Assembly (NCBI RefSeq): GCF_001468265.1
Contig: NZ_LNRZ01000003.1
Span: 535,538-599,537, forward strand
Direction of reading: 5' to 3'
Length of the DNA stretch: 64,000 nt
Source: Sphingopyxis sp. H050
Lineage (GTDB): Bacteria; Pseudomonadota; Alphaproteobacteria; Sphingomonadales; Sphingomonadaceae
Below the pieces are notes generated by a model, which saw nothing but the letters and a program-made list of their open reading frames with translations, was not told the origin of the DNA and did not search any database. Position numbers and translations under genes: made by a program. Below are positions 57,490 to 64,000 of this stretch, piece by piece. The first letter of the stretch is position 1. The number at the start of each line of letters is the position of its first letter.

Positions 57490-57620
57490 AATCCTCCCTG
57501 CGGCGAAGCCGTGGGGAGGGGAACCGCCGAAGGCGGTGGAGGGGCCGCAACGTCGCGCCATGGCCCCTCCGTCAGCGCTTCGCGCTGCCACCTCCCCATG
57601 CCTGCGGCACAGGGAGGATT
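57490..57620. repeat. Palindromic repeat, family B, 131 bp
   Basis: ATCCTCCCTGCGGC and near-complement bound nested GGTGGAGGGGCC/GGCCCCTCC-type arms, between two convergent genes. It ends three bases from the stop of the TlpA-like gene. Confidence 0.85.
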
Positions 57621-57622
57621 GA

Positions 57623-58255
57623 TCAGACACCACCCTCCGCCAACAACGCCTTCGCCTCCGCGCCCTGCCAGTCGATCGCGCCGACCACGCGCCACAGCTC
57701 GCGCCCGTCGGCGTCGTAGAAGATGCTCGTCGGCAGCGCGCTGTTCGCGGCGTCGAGCAGGGCATTGTCGGGGTCGATATAGGGCTGCAGCGCTTTCAGA
57801 CCCGCCTTCTGGAACCAGGGATCGACGATTTCGGCGCCCTGCAAATCCTGCGCGACCGCGACCACGCTCATCCGCTTGCCTTCCTTCGCCGCCAGCGCAT
57901 CGAGCGTCGGCATTTCGGCGACGCACGGCGCGCACCAGGTCGCCCACAGGTTGACGAGCAGCGGCTTGCCGCGGAACGCCGCGAGCGTCACCGGCGCATC
58001 GTCGGGACCGCGAAACGCGGCCGTGGGCGCGGCCTTGCCGGCATTGGCGCGATCGACGATGTGCTCGAACGTCTCGACGCCGCGGCCAGCCTTCGCTTCA
58101 CCGGGCGAAATATTTGCTTGCGGTGCTCCCGCTTGCTCCCCGGCGGCCTTTTGCCTATCGCAGCCCGCGACCGATCCGGCCAGCATGAGGGCGAGGATCG
58201 CGGAATACAGGTTTGGATTGCGGCGAATGGCGGATACTCCGGAAAAGAGCAGCAT
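57623..58255 (-). CDS. TlpA/ResA-like thiol-disulfide oxidoreductase, lipoprotein
   Basis: A 210-residue protein with a lipoprotein signal (lipobox VAGC, C32), a linker, and a thioredoxin-like domain with the redox motif WCAPC in [14 protein letters not shown]. It reduces or isomerises thiols in the periplasm, often for cytochrome c maturation; no ccm gene is nearby. Its ATG (58255) lies 28 bases inside the divergent argH gene, so the two starts overlap head to head. Confidence 0.88.
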   Translation of the reverse strand: MLLFSGVSAIRRNPNLYSAILALMLAGSVAGCDRQKAAGEQAGAPQANISPGEAKAGRGVETFEHIVDRANAGKAAPTAAFRGPDDAPVTLAAFRGKPLLVNLWATWCAPCVAEMPTLDALAAKEGKRMSVVAVAQDLQGAEIVDPWFQKAGLKALQPYIDPDNALLDAANSALPTSIFYDADGRELWRVVGAIDWQGAEAKALLAEGGV

Positions 58256-59630
58256 GTGGGGCGGCCGCTTCGGTGGCGGACCCGCGGCGATCATGCAAGA
58301 GATTAACGCCTCGATCCCCGTCGACAAGCGCCTGTGGGAAGAGGATATCGCCGCCAGCCGCGCGCACGCCGCGATGCTGGGAGCGACCGGGATTATCGCG
58401 GCGGAAGACGCCGTCGTCATCGACCGCGGCCTCGCGCTGATCGCCGACGAATTCGCCGAGCAGGGCGTGCCGGTCGATCTCAGCCTCGAAGACATCCACA
58501 TGACCGTCGAATCGCGGCTGAAGGAATTGGTCGGCGAGGCGGCCGGACGCCTGCACACCGCGCGCTCGCGCAACGATCAGGTCGCGACCGACTTCCGCCT
58601 CTGGGTCCGCACCGCCTGCACCCGCATCGACGCGGGACTGACCGCGCTCCAGTCGGCGCTGCTCGCGCGCGCCGAAGACCATGCGGACAGCATCATGCCG
58701 GGCTTCACCCACCTGCAGGTGGCGCAGCCGGTGACGCTCGGCCATCACCTGCTCGCCTATGTCGAGATGTTCGGCCGCGACCGCGGGCGCTTCGCCGATG
58801 CGCGCCGCCGCCTCAACGAATCGCCCCTCGGCGCCGCGGCGCTCGCCGGGACCAGCTTTCCGCTCGACCGCGCCGCCACCGCATCGGCGCTCGGCTTCGA
58901 CCGCCCGATGGCGAACAGCATCGATGCCGTATCCGACCGCGACTTCGCGCTGGAATTCTGTGCCTCGGCTTCGATCGCCGCGATCCACCTGTCGCGCCTC
59001 GCCGAGGAAGTCGTGATCTGGGCGAGCCAGCCCTTCGGCTTCGTGCAATTGCCCGACGCCTGGTCGACCGGCAGCTCGATCATGCCGCAAAAGCGCAACC
59101 CCGATGCCGCCGAGCTGGTGCGTGGCCGCGCGGGCCTGCTGCTCGGCGCCTTCCAGCGCCTCAGCGTCATCGTGAAGGGGCTGCCGCTGACCTATTCGAA
59201 GGATCTGCAGGACGACAAGGAGACGGTGTTCGGCGCCTTCGACGCGCTCGCGCTGTCGCTCGCCGCGATGACCGGGATGGTCGAAACGCTGACGTTCCGC
59301 ACCGACCGCATGCGCGCGCTCGCCGCCTCGGGCTTTTCGACCGCGACCGACCTTGCCGACTGGCTGGTGCGCGAGGCCGGGGTGCCGTTCCGCGAGGCGC
59401 ATCATATCGTCGGCTCGTGCGTGAAGCGCGCCGAGGAGCTTGGCGTCGAACTGTCGGCGCTGGACCCGGGCGAGGCTTCGGCGATCCATCCGGCGGTGAC
59501 CCCGGGGGCGCTCGCCGCGCTCACCGTCGAGGCGTCGGTCGCCAGCCGGATGAGCTATGGCGGCACCGCGCCCGAACGGGTAAGGCAGGCCATCGCCGCG
59601 GCCCGTGCCGCGCTGGAAGGACAAGAGTGA
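58227..59630 (+). CDS. argH: Argininosuccinate lyase
   Basis: The 467-residue enzyme has [22 protein letters not shown] and the superfamily signature [12 protein letters not shown] near residue 288. It releases arginine and fumarate in the last step of arginine synthesis. ATG 58227 starts [16 protein letters not shown] one-base overlap (TGATG) couples it to the small lipoprotein gene. Confidence 0.97.
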   Translation: MADTPEKSSMWGGRFGGGPAAIMQEINASIPVDKRLWEEDIAASRAHAAMLGATGIIAAEDAVVIDRGLALIADEFAEQGVPVDLSLEDIHMTVESRLKELVGEAAGRLHTARSRNDQVATDFRLWVRTACTRIDAGLTALQSALLARAEDHADSIMPGFTHLQVAQPVTLGHHLLAYVEMFGRDRGRFADARRRLNESPLGAAALAGTSFPLDRAATASALGFDRPMANSIDAVSDRDFALEFCASASIAAIHLSRLAEEVVIWASQPFGFVQLPDAWSTGSSIMPQKRNPDAAELVRGRAGLLLGAFQRLSVIVKGLPLTYSKDLQDDKETVFGAFDALALSLAAMTGMVETLTFRTDRMRALAASGFSTATDLADWLVREAGVPFREAHHIVGSCVKRAEELGVELSALDPGEASAIHPAVTPGALAALTVEASVASRMSYGGTAPERVRQAIAAARAALEGQE

Positions 59631-59881
59631 TGGCGAACAGCCGCCCGATCATAGCCATAGTCGTCGCAACGTCGCTGCTCGGCGCATGCGGCAGCAAGGA
59701 AGATTTGAAGCCCGCGGCAGGCCAGCCTGCGGCGGCGATACCCGTGGGCGCGAAGCGCGCCCCGACGACGGAGGAGCTTACGACGCCCGACGCGCAGGCC
59801 AAGCCGGCGCGCAGCGACGAACTTCTCAAACGCTCCGAACAACGCCAACCCAATGATTTCGACTTGCCGCCTCCGGGCTGA
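59630..59881 (+). CDS. Small lipoprotein, LptM-like
   Basis: 83 residues: a signal peptide with lipobox LGAC (C20), then a Pro/Ala/Lys-rich disordered chain ending FDLPPPG. A short lipoprotein just before lysA is a conserved arrangement; in enterobacteria LptM (YifL), which helps LptD fold, occupies this place. The similarity is positional and general, so the function is a guess. Confidence 0.75.
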   Translation: MANSRPIIAIVVATSLLGACGSKEDLKPAAGQPAAAIPVGAKRAPTTEELTTPDAQAKPARSDELLKRSEQRQPNDFDLPPPG

Positions 59882-59901
59882 TGCAAACCGAACATACCTA
59901 G

Positions 59902-59952
59902 CCCGTTCGTGTCGAGCCCTGAGCGCCTGCAAGGCGGTCGAAGGGCTCGATG
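59902..59952. repeat. Short palindrome, diverged family E
   Basis: GTGTCGAGCCCTGAGCGC and near-complement GGTCGAAGGGCTCGA with a short loop, in the 103-base gap before lysA. Confidence 0.55.
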
Positions 59953-59984
59953 CGACCGGGGCAAGATGATCAGGACTTCCTTCG

Positions 59985-61244
59985 ATGAACCATTTTGAAA
60001 TTCGTGACGGCGTGATGCACGCCGAAGACATTCCGCTGCCGCGCATCGCCGAGGAAATCGGCACCCCCGTCTATGTCTATTCGCGCGCGACGCTCGAACG
60101 CCACGCCCAGGCCTTCGCCGACGGGCTGAAGGATGTGCCGAAGAAGCATCTTGCCTTTGCGATCAAGTGCAACCCGAACCTTGGCGTGCTGCGTGTCCTC
60201 GCGCGGCAGGGCTATGGCGCCGACGTCGTGTCGGGCGGCGAGCTCGAACGCGCGCTCGCGGCGGGCATGGCGGCCGAGGACATCGTGTTTTCGGGCGTGG
60301 GCAAGACGCGCGCCGAGCTGGCGCTGGGCCTCGACCGCGGCATCGGCCAGTTCAACATCGAGCATGAACCCGAAGGCGTCGCGCTGTCGGAGATCGCGCT
60401 CGCCAAGGACATGACGGCGCCCGCGGTGCTGCGCGTCAATCCCGACGTCGACGCGGGCACCCACGCCAAGATTTCGACCGGCAAGGCCGAGAACAAGTTC
60501 GGCGTCGGCATCGACGTCGCGCCCGACATCTTCGCCCGCCTCGCGGCGTTGCCCGGCCTGCAGATGCGCGGCGTCGCGGTGCATATCGGCAGCCAGCTGA
60601 CCAGCCTCGCCCCGCTCGAGGCGGCGTTCGTCCGCGTCGGCCAGCTCGTCGCCGACCTGCGCGCCGCCGGGCACAGCATCACCCATGTCGATCTGGGCGG
60701 CGGTCTCGGCGTGCCGTACAAGGCCGGGGATAATCCCCCGAGCCCCGCCGAATATGGCGCGATGGTCGCGCGCGTGACGAAGGACTGGGACGTCACCCTG
60801 ATGTTCGAACCCGGCCGCGTGATCGCGGGCAACACCGGCGTGCTGCTGACCGAAGTGCTGTGGGTGAAGCCTGGCGTCACCCATCCCTTCGTGATCGTCG
60901 ACGCCGCGATGAATGACCTGGCGCGTCCGGCGCTCTACGACGCCTATCACGACTTCGTGTCGGTGACCCCGACGGGCGAGACGATGACCGCCTCGATCGT
61001 CGGCCCGGTGTGCGAAACCGGCGATACCTTCGCGCGCGACCGCACGACCGACAAGGTCGAGCCCGGCGACCTCGCCGTGTTCCGCACCGCCGGCGCCTAT
61101 GGCGCGACGATGGCGTCGACCTACAACAGCCGCAGCCTGGTTCCCGAAGTGCTCGTCGACGGCGACCGCTATGTCGTCGTCGCCGACCGCATCGCCGCGG
61201 GCACGATCATGGCCGCCGAGCGGGTGCCGGATTGGATTGACTAG
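59985..61244 (+). CDS. lysA: Diaminopimelate decarboxylase
   Basis: A 419-residue PLP enzyme with the Schiff-base K61 in LAFAIKCNPN, HIGSQLT, the phosphate-binding DLGGGLGVPY and the active-site cysteine in GPVCETGD. It makes lysine from meso-diaminopimelate. Together with argH upstream it forms an amino-acid operon interrupted only by the lipoprotein gene. Confidence 0.97.
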   Translation: MNHFEIRDGVMHAEDIPLPRIAEEIGTPVYVYSRATLERHAQAFADGLKDVPKKHLAFAIKCNPNLGVLRVLARQGYGADVVSGGELERALAAGMAAEDIVFSGVGKTRAELALGLDRGIGQFNIEHEPEGVALSEIALAKDMTAPAVLRVNPDVDAGTHAKISTGKAENKFGVGIDVAPDIFARLAALPGLQMRGVAVHIGSQLTSLAPLEAAFVRVGQLVADLRAAGHSITHVDLGGGLGVPYKAGDNPPSPAEYGAMVARVTKDWDVTLMFEPGRVIAGNTGVLLTEVLWVKPGVTHPFVIVDAAMNDLARPALYDAYHDFVSVTPTGETMTASIVGPVCETGDTFARDRTTDKVEPGDLAVFRTAGAYGATMASTYNSRSLVPEVLVDGDRYVVVADRIAAGTIMAAERVPDWID

Positions 61245-61379
61245 ATCCTCCCCGGGACGGGGAGGGGGACCGCCCGAAGGGTGGTGGAGGGGGTTCGCGC
61301 CCTCAGGCGAGGTGGCGTGAGACGCCGCCCCCCTCCGTCAGGCCTGCGGCCTGCCACCTCCCCGCAAGCGGGGAGGATT
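61244..61379. repeat. Palindromic repeat, family B variant, 136 bp
   Basis: GATCCTCCCCG and its complement are the outer arms, with GGAGGGGG/CCCCCTCC inside. It begins at the lysA stop and fills most of the gap before the siroheme gene. Confidence 0.82.
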
Positions 61380-61407
61380 TTGGCCGCATTTCTGCTAGGA
61401 CTACCCC

Positions 61408-62178
61408 ATGCACCAACTCCCCATCTTCCTGAACCTCAACGGCCGCACGGTCGTGCTGATCGGGGAGGGGGAAGCCGCCGACGCCAAGGCGCGCCTGATC
61501 GAGCGCGCCGGCGGCCGCGTCGTCCCGGCGTGGGAACAGGGCGCGACCATCGCCTTCGTCGCGCTCGATGACGGCGCCGAAGCGGCGGCGACCGACCTCC
61601 GCGCCCGCGGCCTGCTCGTCAATGTCGTCGACCGCCCCGAGCTGTGCGATTTCACCACCCCCGCGATCGTCGACCGCGCGCCGGTGACGATCGCGATCGG
61701 CACCGGCGGCGCCTCGGCCGGGCTTGCGAAAGCGATCCGTCAGCGGATCGAGGCGCTGCTGCCCGCGCGCCTCGGCGCGCTGGCGTCGGCGCTCTATGCC
61801 GCGCGCGCCGCGATGAAGGCGCGCTGGCCCGCGGCCGCCGACCGCCGCCGCGCGATCGATGCGGCGCTGGCCTCCGGCGGCGCGCTCGATCCGCTCGACG
61901 ATGACGCCGCGGACAGGGTGGACGCGTGGCTGGCCGCCGATGGCGCGACCCGGCCGGGCCGCCTCGAGACCATCCGCCTGACCAGCGCCGACCCCGACGA
62001 CCTCACCCTGCGCGCCGCACGCCTGCTCGGCGAGGCCGACCATATCTTCCACCCCGCGCGCATTCCCGCCGCGATCCTCGACCGCGCCCGCGCCGACGCC
62101 GTACGCCACCCGGCGGAGGCGCCGCCCGCCGATCCGCCGCCCGGCCTGTCGCTCTGGCTCGCGCCGCCCGCCGCGTGA
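61408..62178 (+). CDS. Precorrin-2 dehydrogenase/sirohydrochlorin ferrochelatase-type protein (CysG N-terminal part)
   Basis: 256 residues. The N-terminal Rossmann domain (LNGRTVVLIGEGEAADAKA, about 10-110) and the middle helical domain match the CysG(B)/SirC family, which oxidises precorrin-2 and inserts iron to give sirohaem. Residues about 190-230 (LTLRAARLLGEADHIFHPARIP) resemble part of the uroporphyrinogen methyltransferase domain, then the protein ends, so the C-terminus looks like a truncated CysG(A). It overlaps the aminotransferase gene (GTGA). Confidence 0.82.
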   Translation: MHQLPIFLNLNGRTVVLIGEGEAADAKARLIERAGGRVVPAWEQGATIAFVALDDGAEAAATDLRARGLLVNVVDRPELCDFTTPAIVDRAPVTIAIGTGGASAGLAKAIRQRIEALLPARLGALASALYAARAAMKARWPAAADRRRAIDAALASGGALDPLDDDAADRVDAWLAADGATRPGRLETIRLTSADPDDLTLRAARLLGEADHIFHPARIPAAILDRARADAVRHPAEAPPADPPPGLSLWLAPPAA

Positions 62179-63335
62179 CCCGAATCCATCCGCTTTACGC
62201 CGCGATGGCGCCGACGATCTTCGAGCATATGTCGGCGCTCGCCCGCGCCCACGACGCGATCAACCTGGGGCAGGGATTCCCCGACGGCCCGCCGCATCCC
62301 GACATGGTCGCGGCCGCCACGCGCGCGCTCGCCGAAACATCGCACCAATATCCCCCGGCCCCCGGCCTCCCCGAACTGCGTGCGGCGATTGCCGGTTTCT
62401 ATGCGCGGCGGCAGGGGCTGGCGCTGACCGGCGATCAGATCACCGTCACCTCGGGCGCGACCGAGGCGCTGGCCGCGGCGCTCCTCGCGCTCGTTCATCC
62501 CGGCGACGAAGTCATCCTCTTCCAGCCCGCCTATGACAGCTACGCCCCGATGGTGCGCCGCGCCGGCGGCGTCGCGGTGTCGGTGCCGCTCAGCCCGCCC
62601 GACTGGCGCTACGACGCCGAAGCGCTGGCCGCCGCGATCACCCCGCGCACGCGGCTGTTGATGCTGAACGACCCGCTCAACCCGGCGGGCACGGTCGCCA
62701 GCGAGGCCGACCTCGCGACGATCGCCGACGCGTGCGTTCGTCACGATCTGATCGCGATCTGCGACGAGGTGTGGGAGGATGTCCGCTTCGACGGCGTCCG
62801 CCACCGCTCCTTGCTGTCATTCCCCGGCATGGCGGAGCGCGCGATCAAGATCGGATCGGCCGGCAAGATCTTCGGCCTCACCGGCTGGAAGGTCGGCTGG
62901 TTCTGCGCCGCGCCCGATCTCGCGCAGGCGCTCGGCCGCGCGCACCAGTTCCTGACCTTCACCACGCCCCCCGCGCTGCAATGGGCGGTCGCCGAGGGGC
63001 TTTCCAAGCCCGATGCCTGGTTCGCCGACCAGCGCGCGGAGTGGGCCGCGTCGCGGCGGCATCTCGCCGATGCGCTCGAGCGCGCCGGCTTCGTCGTCCT
63101 GCCGAACGCCGCGACCTGGTTTCTCTGCATCGATCTCGCCGCCTCGGGCATCGCGCTTTCCGACCGCGAATTCAGCGAGCGCGCCGTCCGCGAAGCGAGC
63201 GTGGCGTCGATCCCGGTGTCGGCGCTGTTCGAGGGGGCGGGGCCGCAGCACATCCTGCGCCTCTGCTTCGCCAAGGACCGCGCCACGCTCGACGAAGCGG
63301 TGCAGCGCCTCGCCGCCTTCCGCGCCGCGCTCTGA
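62175..63335 (+). CDS. Class I/II PLP-dependent aminotransferase
   Basis: The 386-residue enzyme has NLGQGFPDGPP, YPPAPGLPELR, the NDPLNPAGT motif, CDEVWEDVRFDG and the PLP lysine in SAGKIFGLTGWKVGW (about 230). It is closest to the YbdL/kynurenine (methionine) aminotransferase group. A GTG start at 62175 overlaps the preceding stop. The link to the sirohaem gene is positional, but sirohaem serves sulfite reduction and methionine aminotransferases are in this group, so a sulfur role is conceivable. Confidence 0.9.
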   Translation: MTRIHPLYAAMAPTIFEHMSALARAHDAINLGQGFPDGPPHPDMVAAATRALAETSHQYPPAPGLPELRAAIAGFYARRQGLALTGDQITVTSGATEALAAALLALVHPGDEVILFQPAYDSYAPMVRRAGGVAVSVPLSPPDWRYDAEALAAAITPRTRLLMLNDPLNPAGTVASEADLATIADACVRHDLIAICDEVWEDVRFDGVRHRSLLSFPGMAERAIKIGSAGKIFGLTGWKVGWFCAAPDLAQALGRAHQFLTFTTPPALQWAVAEGLSKPDAWFADQRAEWAASRRHLADALERAGFVVLPNAATWFLCIDLAASGIALSDREFSERAVREASVASIPVSALFEGAGPQHILRLCFAKDRATLDEAVQRLAAFRAAL

Positions 63336-63454
63336 GGCGCGATTCGCCAGCCCGTCGCCCTGTTTCCCCGCCGCGATCTCCCTGGTTCGGCGCACCGTCG
63401 CCGCTCCCGCGTCGCGGCGCAACCGCGCTTCGACGACCGGCGGGGCCGCATTAC

Positions 63455-63465
63455 GTTAAGTTAAC
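63455..63465. promoter_or_regulatory. Palindrome GTTAA-G-TTAAC upstream of the 48-residue peptide gene
   Basis: A perfect 11-base palindrome, 74-84 bp before the start at 63539. A GCGGCGG-N5-CCGCCGC hairpin follows at 63500-63518, ten bases before the ribosome-binding site. Confidence 0.35.
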
Positions 63466-63538
63466 TCGGCGCCGCGCGCCCGGCGGCTTAGCCCTGCCCG
63501 CGGCGGCGCATCCGCCGCCGCAACCGACAGGAGCGTTT

Positions 63539-63685
63539 ATGGAATTACCCGCCATCGATATCGACGCCGTGCCGCTGCTCGACACTGCGGTCGGGCTCTT
63601 CGGGGCGCTCGCCGCAGAGGGCCTCGCGCCCAGCGCCTCGGTGTTCGAGGCCGGCGTCACCGTCATCATGATCATCTACGACTGA
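63539..63685 (+). CDS. 48-residue acidic, hydrophobic peptide of unknown function
   Basis: A short gene with a strong AGGAG (63529-63533) and ATG at 63539. The peptide has seven acidic residues (E2, D7, D9, D15, E27, E37, D48) and no Lys, Arg or His; the C-terminal nine residues VTVIMIIYD are strongly hydrophobic. No cysteine and no signal peptide of the usual kind, since no basic n-region exists. A GC hairpin with ATTTT follows. I do not recognise the family. It could be a membrane-active or precursor-type peptide, but no partner enzyme is visible before the window ends. Confidence 0.6.
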   Translation: MELPAIDIDAVPLLDTAVGLFGALAAEGLAPSASVFEAGVTVIMIIYD

Positions 63686-63693
63686 AACCCGGC

Positions 63694-63727
63694 GCGCGCG
63701 GACGGCCCTTCGTCCGCGCGCCATTTT
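63694..63727 (+). terminator. Hairpin after the small peptide gene
   Basis: GCGCGCGGACG (63694-63704) pairs with CGTCCGCGCGC (63711-63721) around a 6-base loop, followed by CATTTTG. Eight bases after the stop; the short T-run makes it a moderate terminator. Confidence 0.6.
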
Positions 63728-63743
63728 GCGAGCCGCCGCTGCG

Positions 63744-64000
63744 ATGACCCCTGCCTCCCGCCACGACCATTTCCCGCGCCGCGATGCGCCCCGCCGCGCG
63801 CGGATGCGCGCCGCCGCCGATGCCGCCGAGGCCCGCTGGCACGCCGAAGACCGCGCGGCCGGCGGGCTGAGCGCCGCGCTCGACGCCGCCGCGACCCTGC
63901 CGCCGCCGGCTGCTGTGGCCAGCCTCGGTCGCTGGCTGGGCGACATCGGCTGGCTCGAGGCCCGCCTCGCCGATGCGCTGGCGCTGCTCGCCGCCGATCC
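63744..64000 (+). CDS. Hypothetical protein, cut by the window end
   Basis: From ATG 63744 the frame is open to the last base (85 codons). The start is Arg-rich (RHDHFPRRDAPRRARMR), followed by Ala-rich helical sequence and GRWLGDIGWLEARLADALALL. No family is recognisable from this part. It follows the small peptide gene after a hairpin. Both the coding status and the start are uncertain. Confidence 0.45.
   Translation, partial: MTPASRHDHFPRRDAPRRARMRAAADAAEARWHAEDRAAGGLSAALDAAATLPPPAAVASLGRWLGDIGWLEARLADALALLAAD

Overview
The window is one stretch of a GC-rich chromosome from an alphaproteobacterium of the order Sphingomonadales, most likely Sphingopyxis or a close relative. This rests on ctrA with a TTAA-N7-TTAA site in its promoter, the gene content (Entner-Doudoroff genes, COQ7, many secreted S9/M16/M28/S41 peptidases), and dense short palindromic repeats of the kind scattered through sphingomonad genomes. 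The genus is an inference. I see no insertion sequence, prophage, CRISPR array or rRNA operon. Almost everything reads as core chromosome; the accessory parts are the palindromes and one toxin-antitoxin pair.

Layout. 1-6.8 kb: the end of a LysR regulator, ctrA, a PilZ protein, an M28 peptidase, three secreted Gly/Tyr-rich proteins and a free-methionine sulfoxide reductase. 6.8-12.9 kb (minus strand): an EEP-family protein, a prolyl oligopeptidase, then the rpsM-rpsK-rpoA-rplQ operon. 13-25.9 kb: a CysQ-like phosphatase with pmbA, a second S9 peptidase (plus strand), then a long minus-strand run proA-[toxin/antitoxin]-nadD-rsfS-rlmH-envC-ctpA-dsbB-coq7. 25.9-37.8 kb: DUF3667 membrane protein, PhoD-type phosphatase, crotonase, purC, M16 peptidase, bfr/bfd, purS-purQ, queuosine-precursor transporter. 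37.8-46.6 kb: tRNA-Arg(UCU), ahpC-ahpF, glpD, zwf-edd-eda. 46.7-57 kb: a co-directional lipid block (HAD/PlsC fusion, PlsB-like acyltransferase, WS/DGAT, patatin, two alpha/beta hydrolases, gpsA). 57-64 kb: TlpA-like lipoprotein, argH-lptM-like-lysA, a CysG N-terminal-type enzyme with an aminotransferase, a 48-residue peptide with no basic residue, and a gene cut by the window end.

How the genes work together. zwf, edd and eda carry glucose-6-phosphate to pyruvate and glyceraldehyde-3-phosphate. GlpD and GpsA control glycerol-3-phosphate, the acceptor for the PlsB-like and PlsC enzymes; the WS/DGAT, patatin and hydrolases next to them suggest neutral-lipid synthesis and turnover. The order HAD/PlsC, PlsB, WS/DGAT, hydrolase recalls a mycobacterial locus and is the best candidate for an under-described system here. 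AhpC/AhpF, fRMsr and Bfr/Bfd cover peroxide, methionine oxidation and iron. Two tandem TGCGA-N5-TCGCA sites before bfd suggest Fur control.

Repeats. At least six palindrome families occur, mostly between genes. One perfect 26-bp-arm hairpin lies inside the C-terminal coding region of the WS/DGAT gene, and one 141-bp element occurs twice, 32 kb apart, with a single mismatch. Start codons were chosen by hand from ribosome-binding sites, signal peptides and overlaps; no similarity search was possible.
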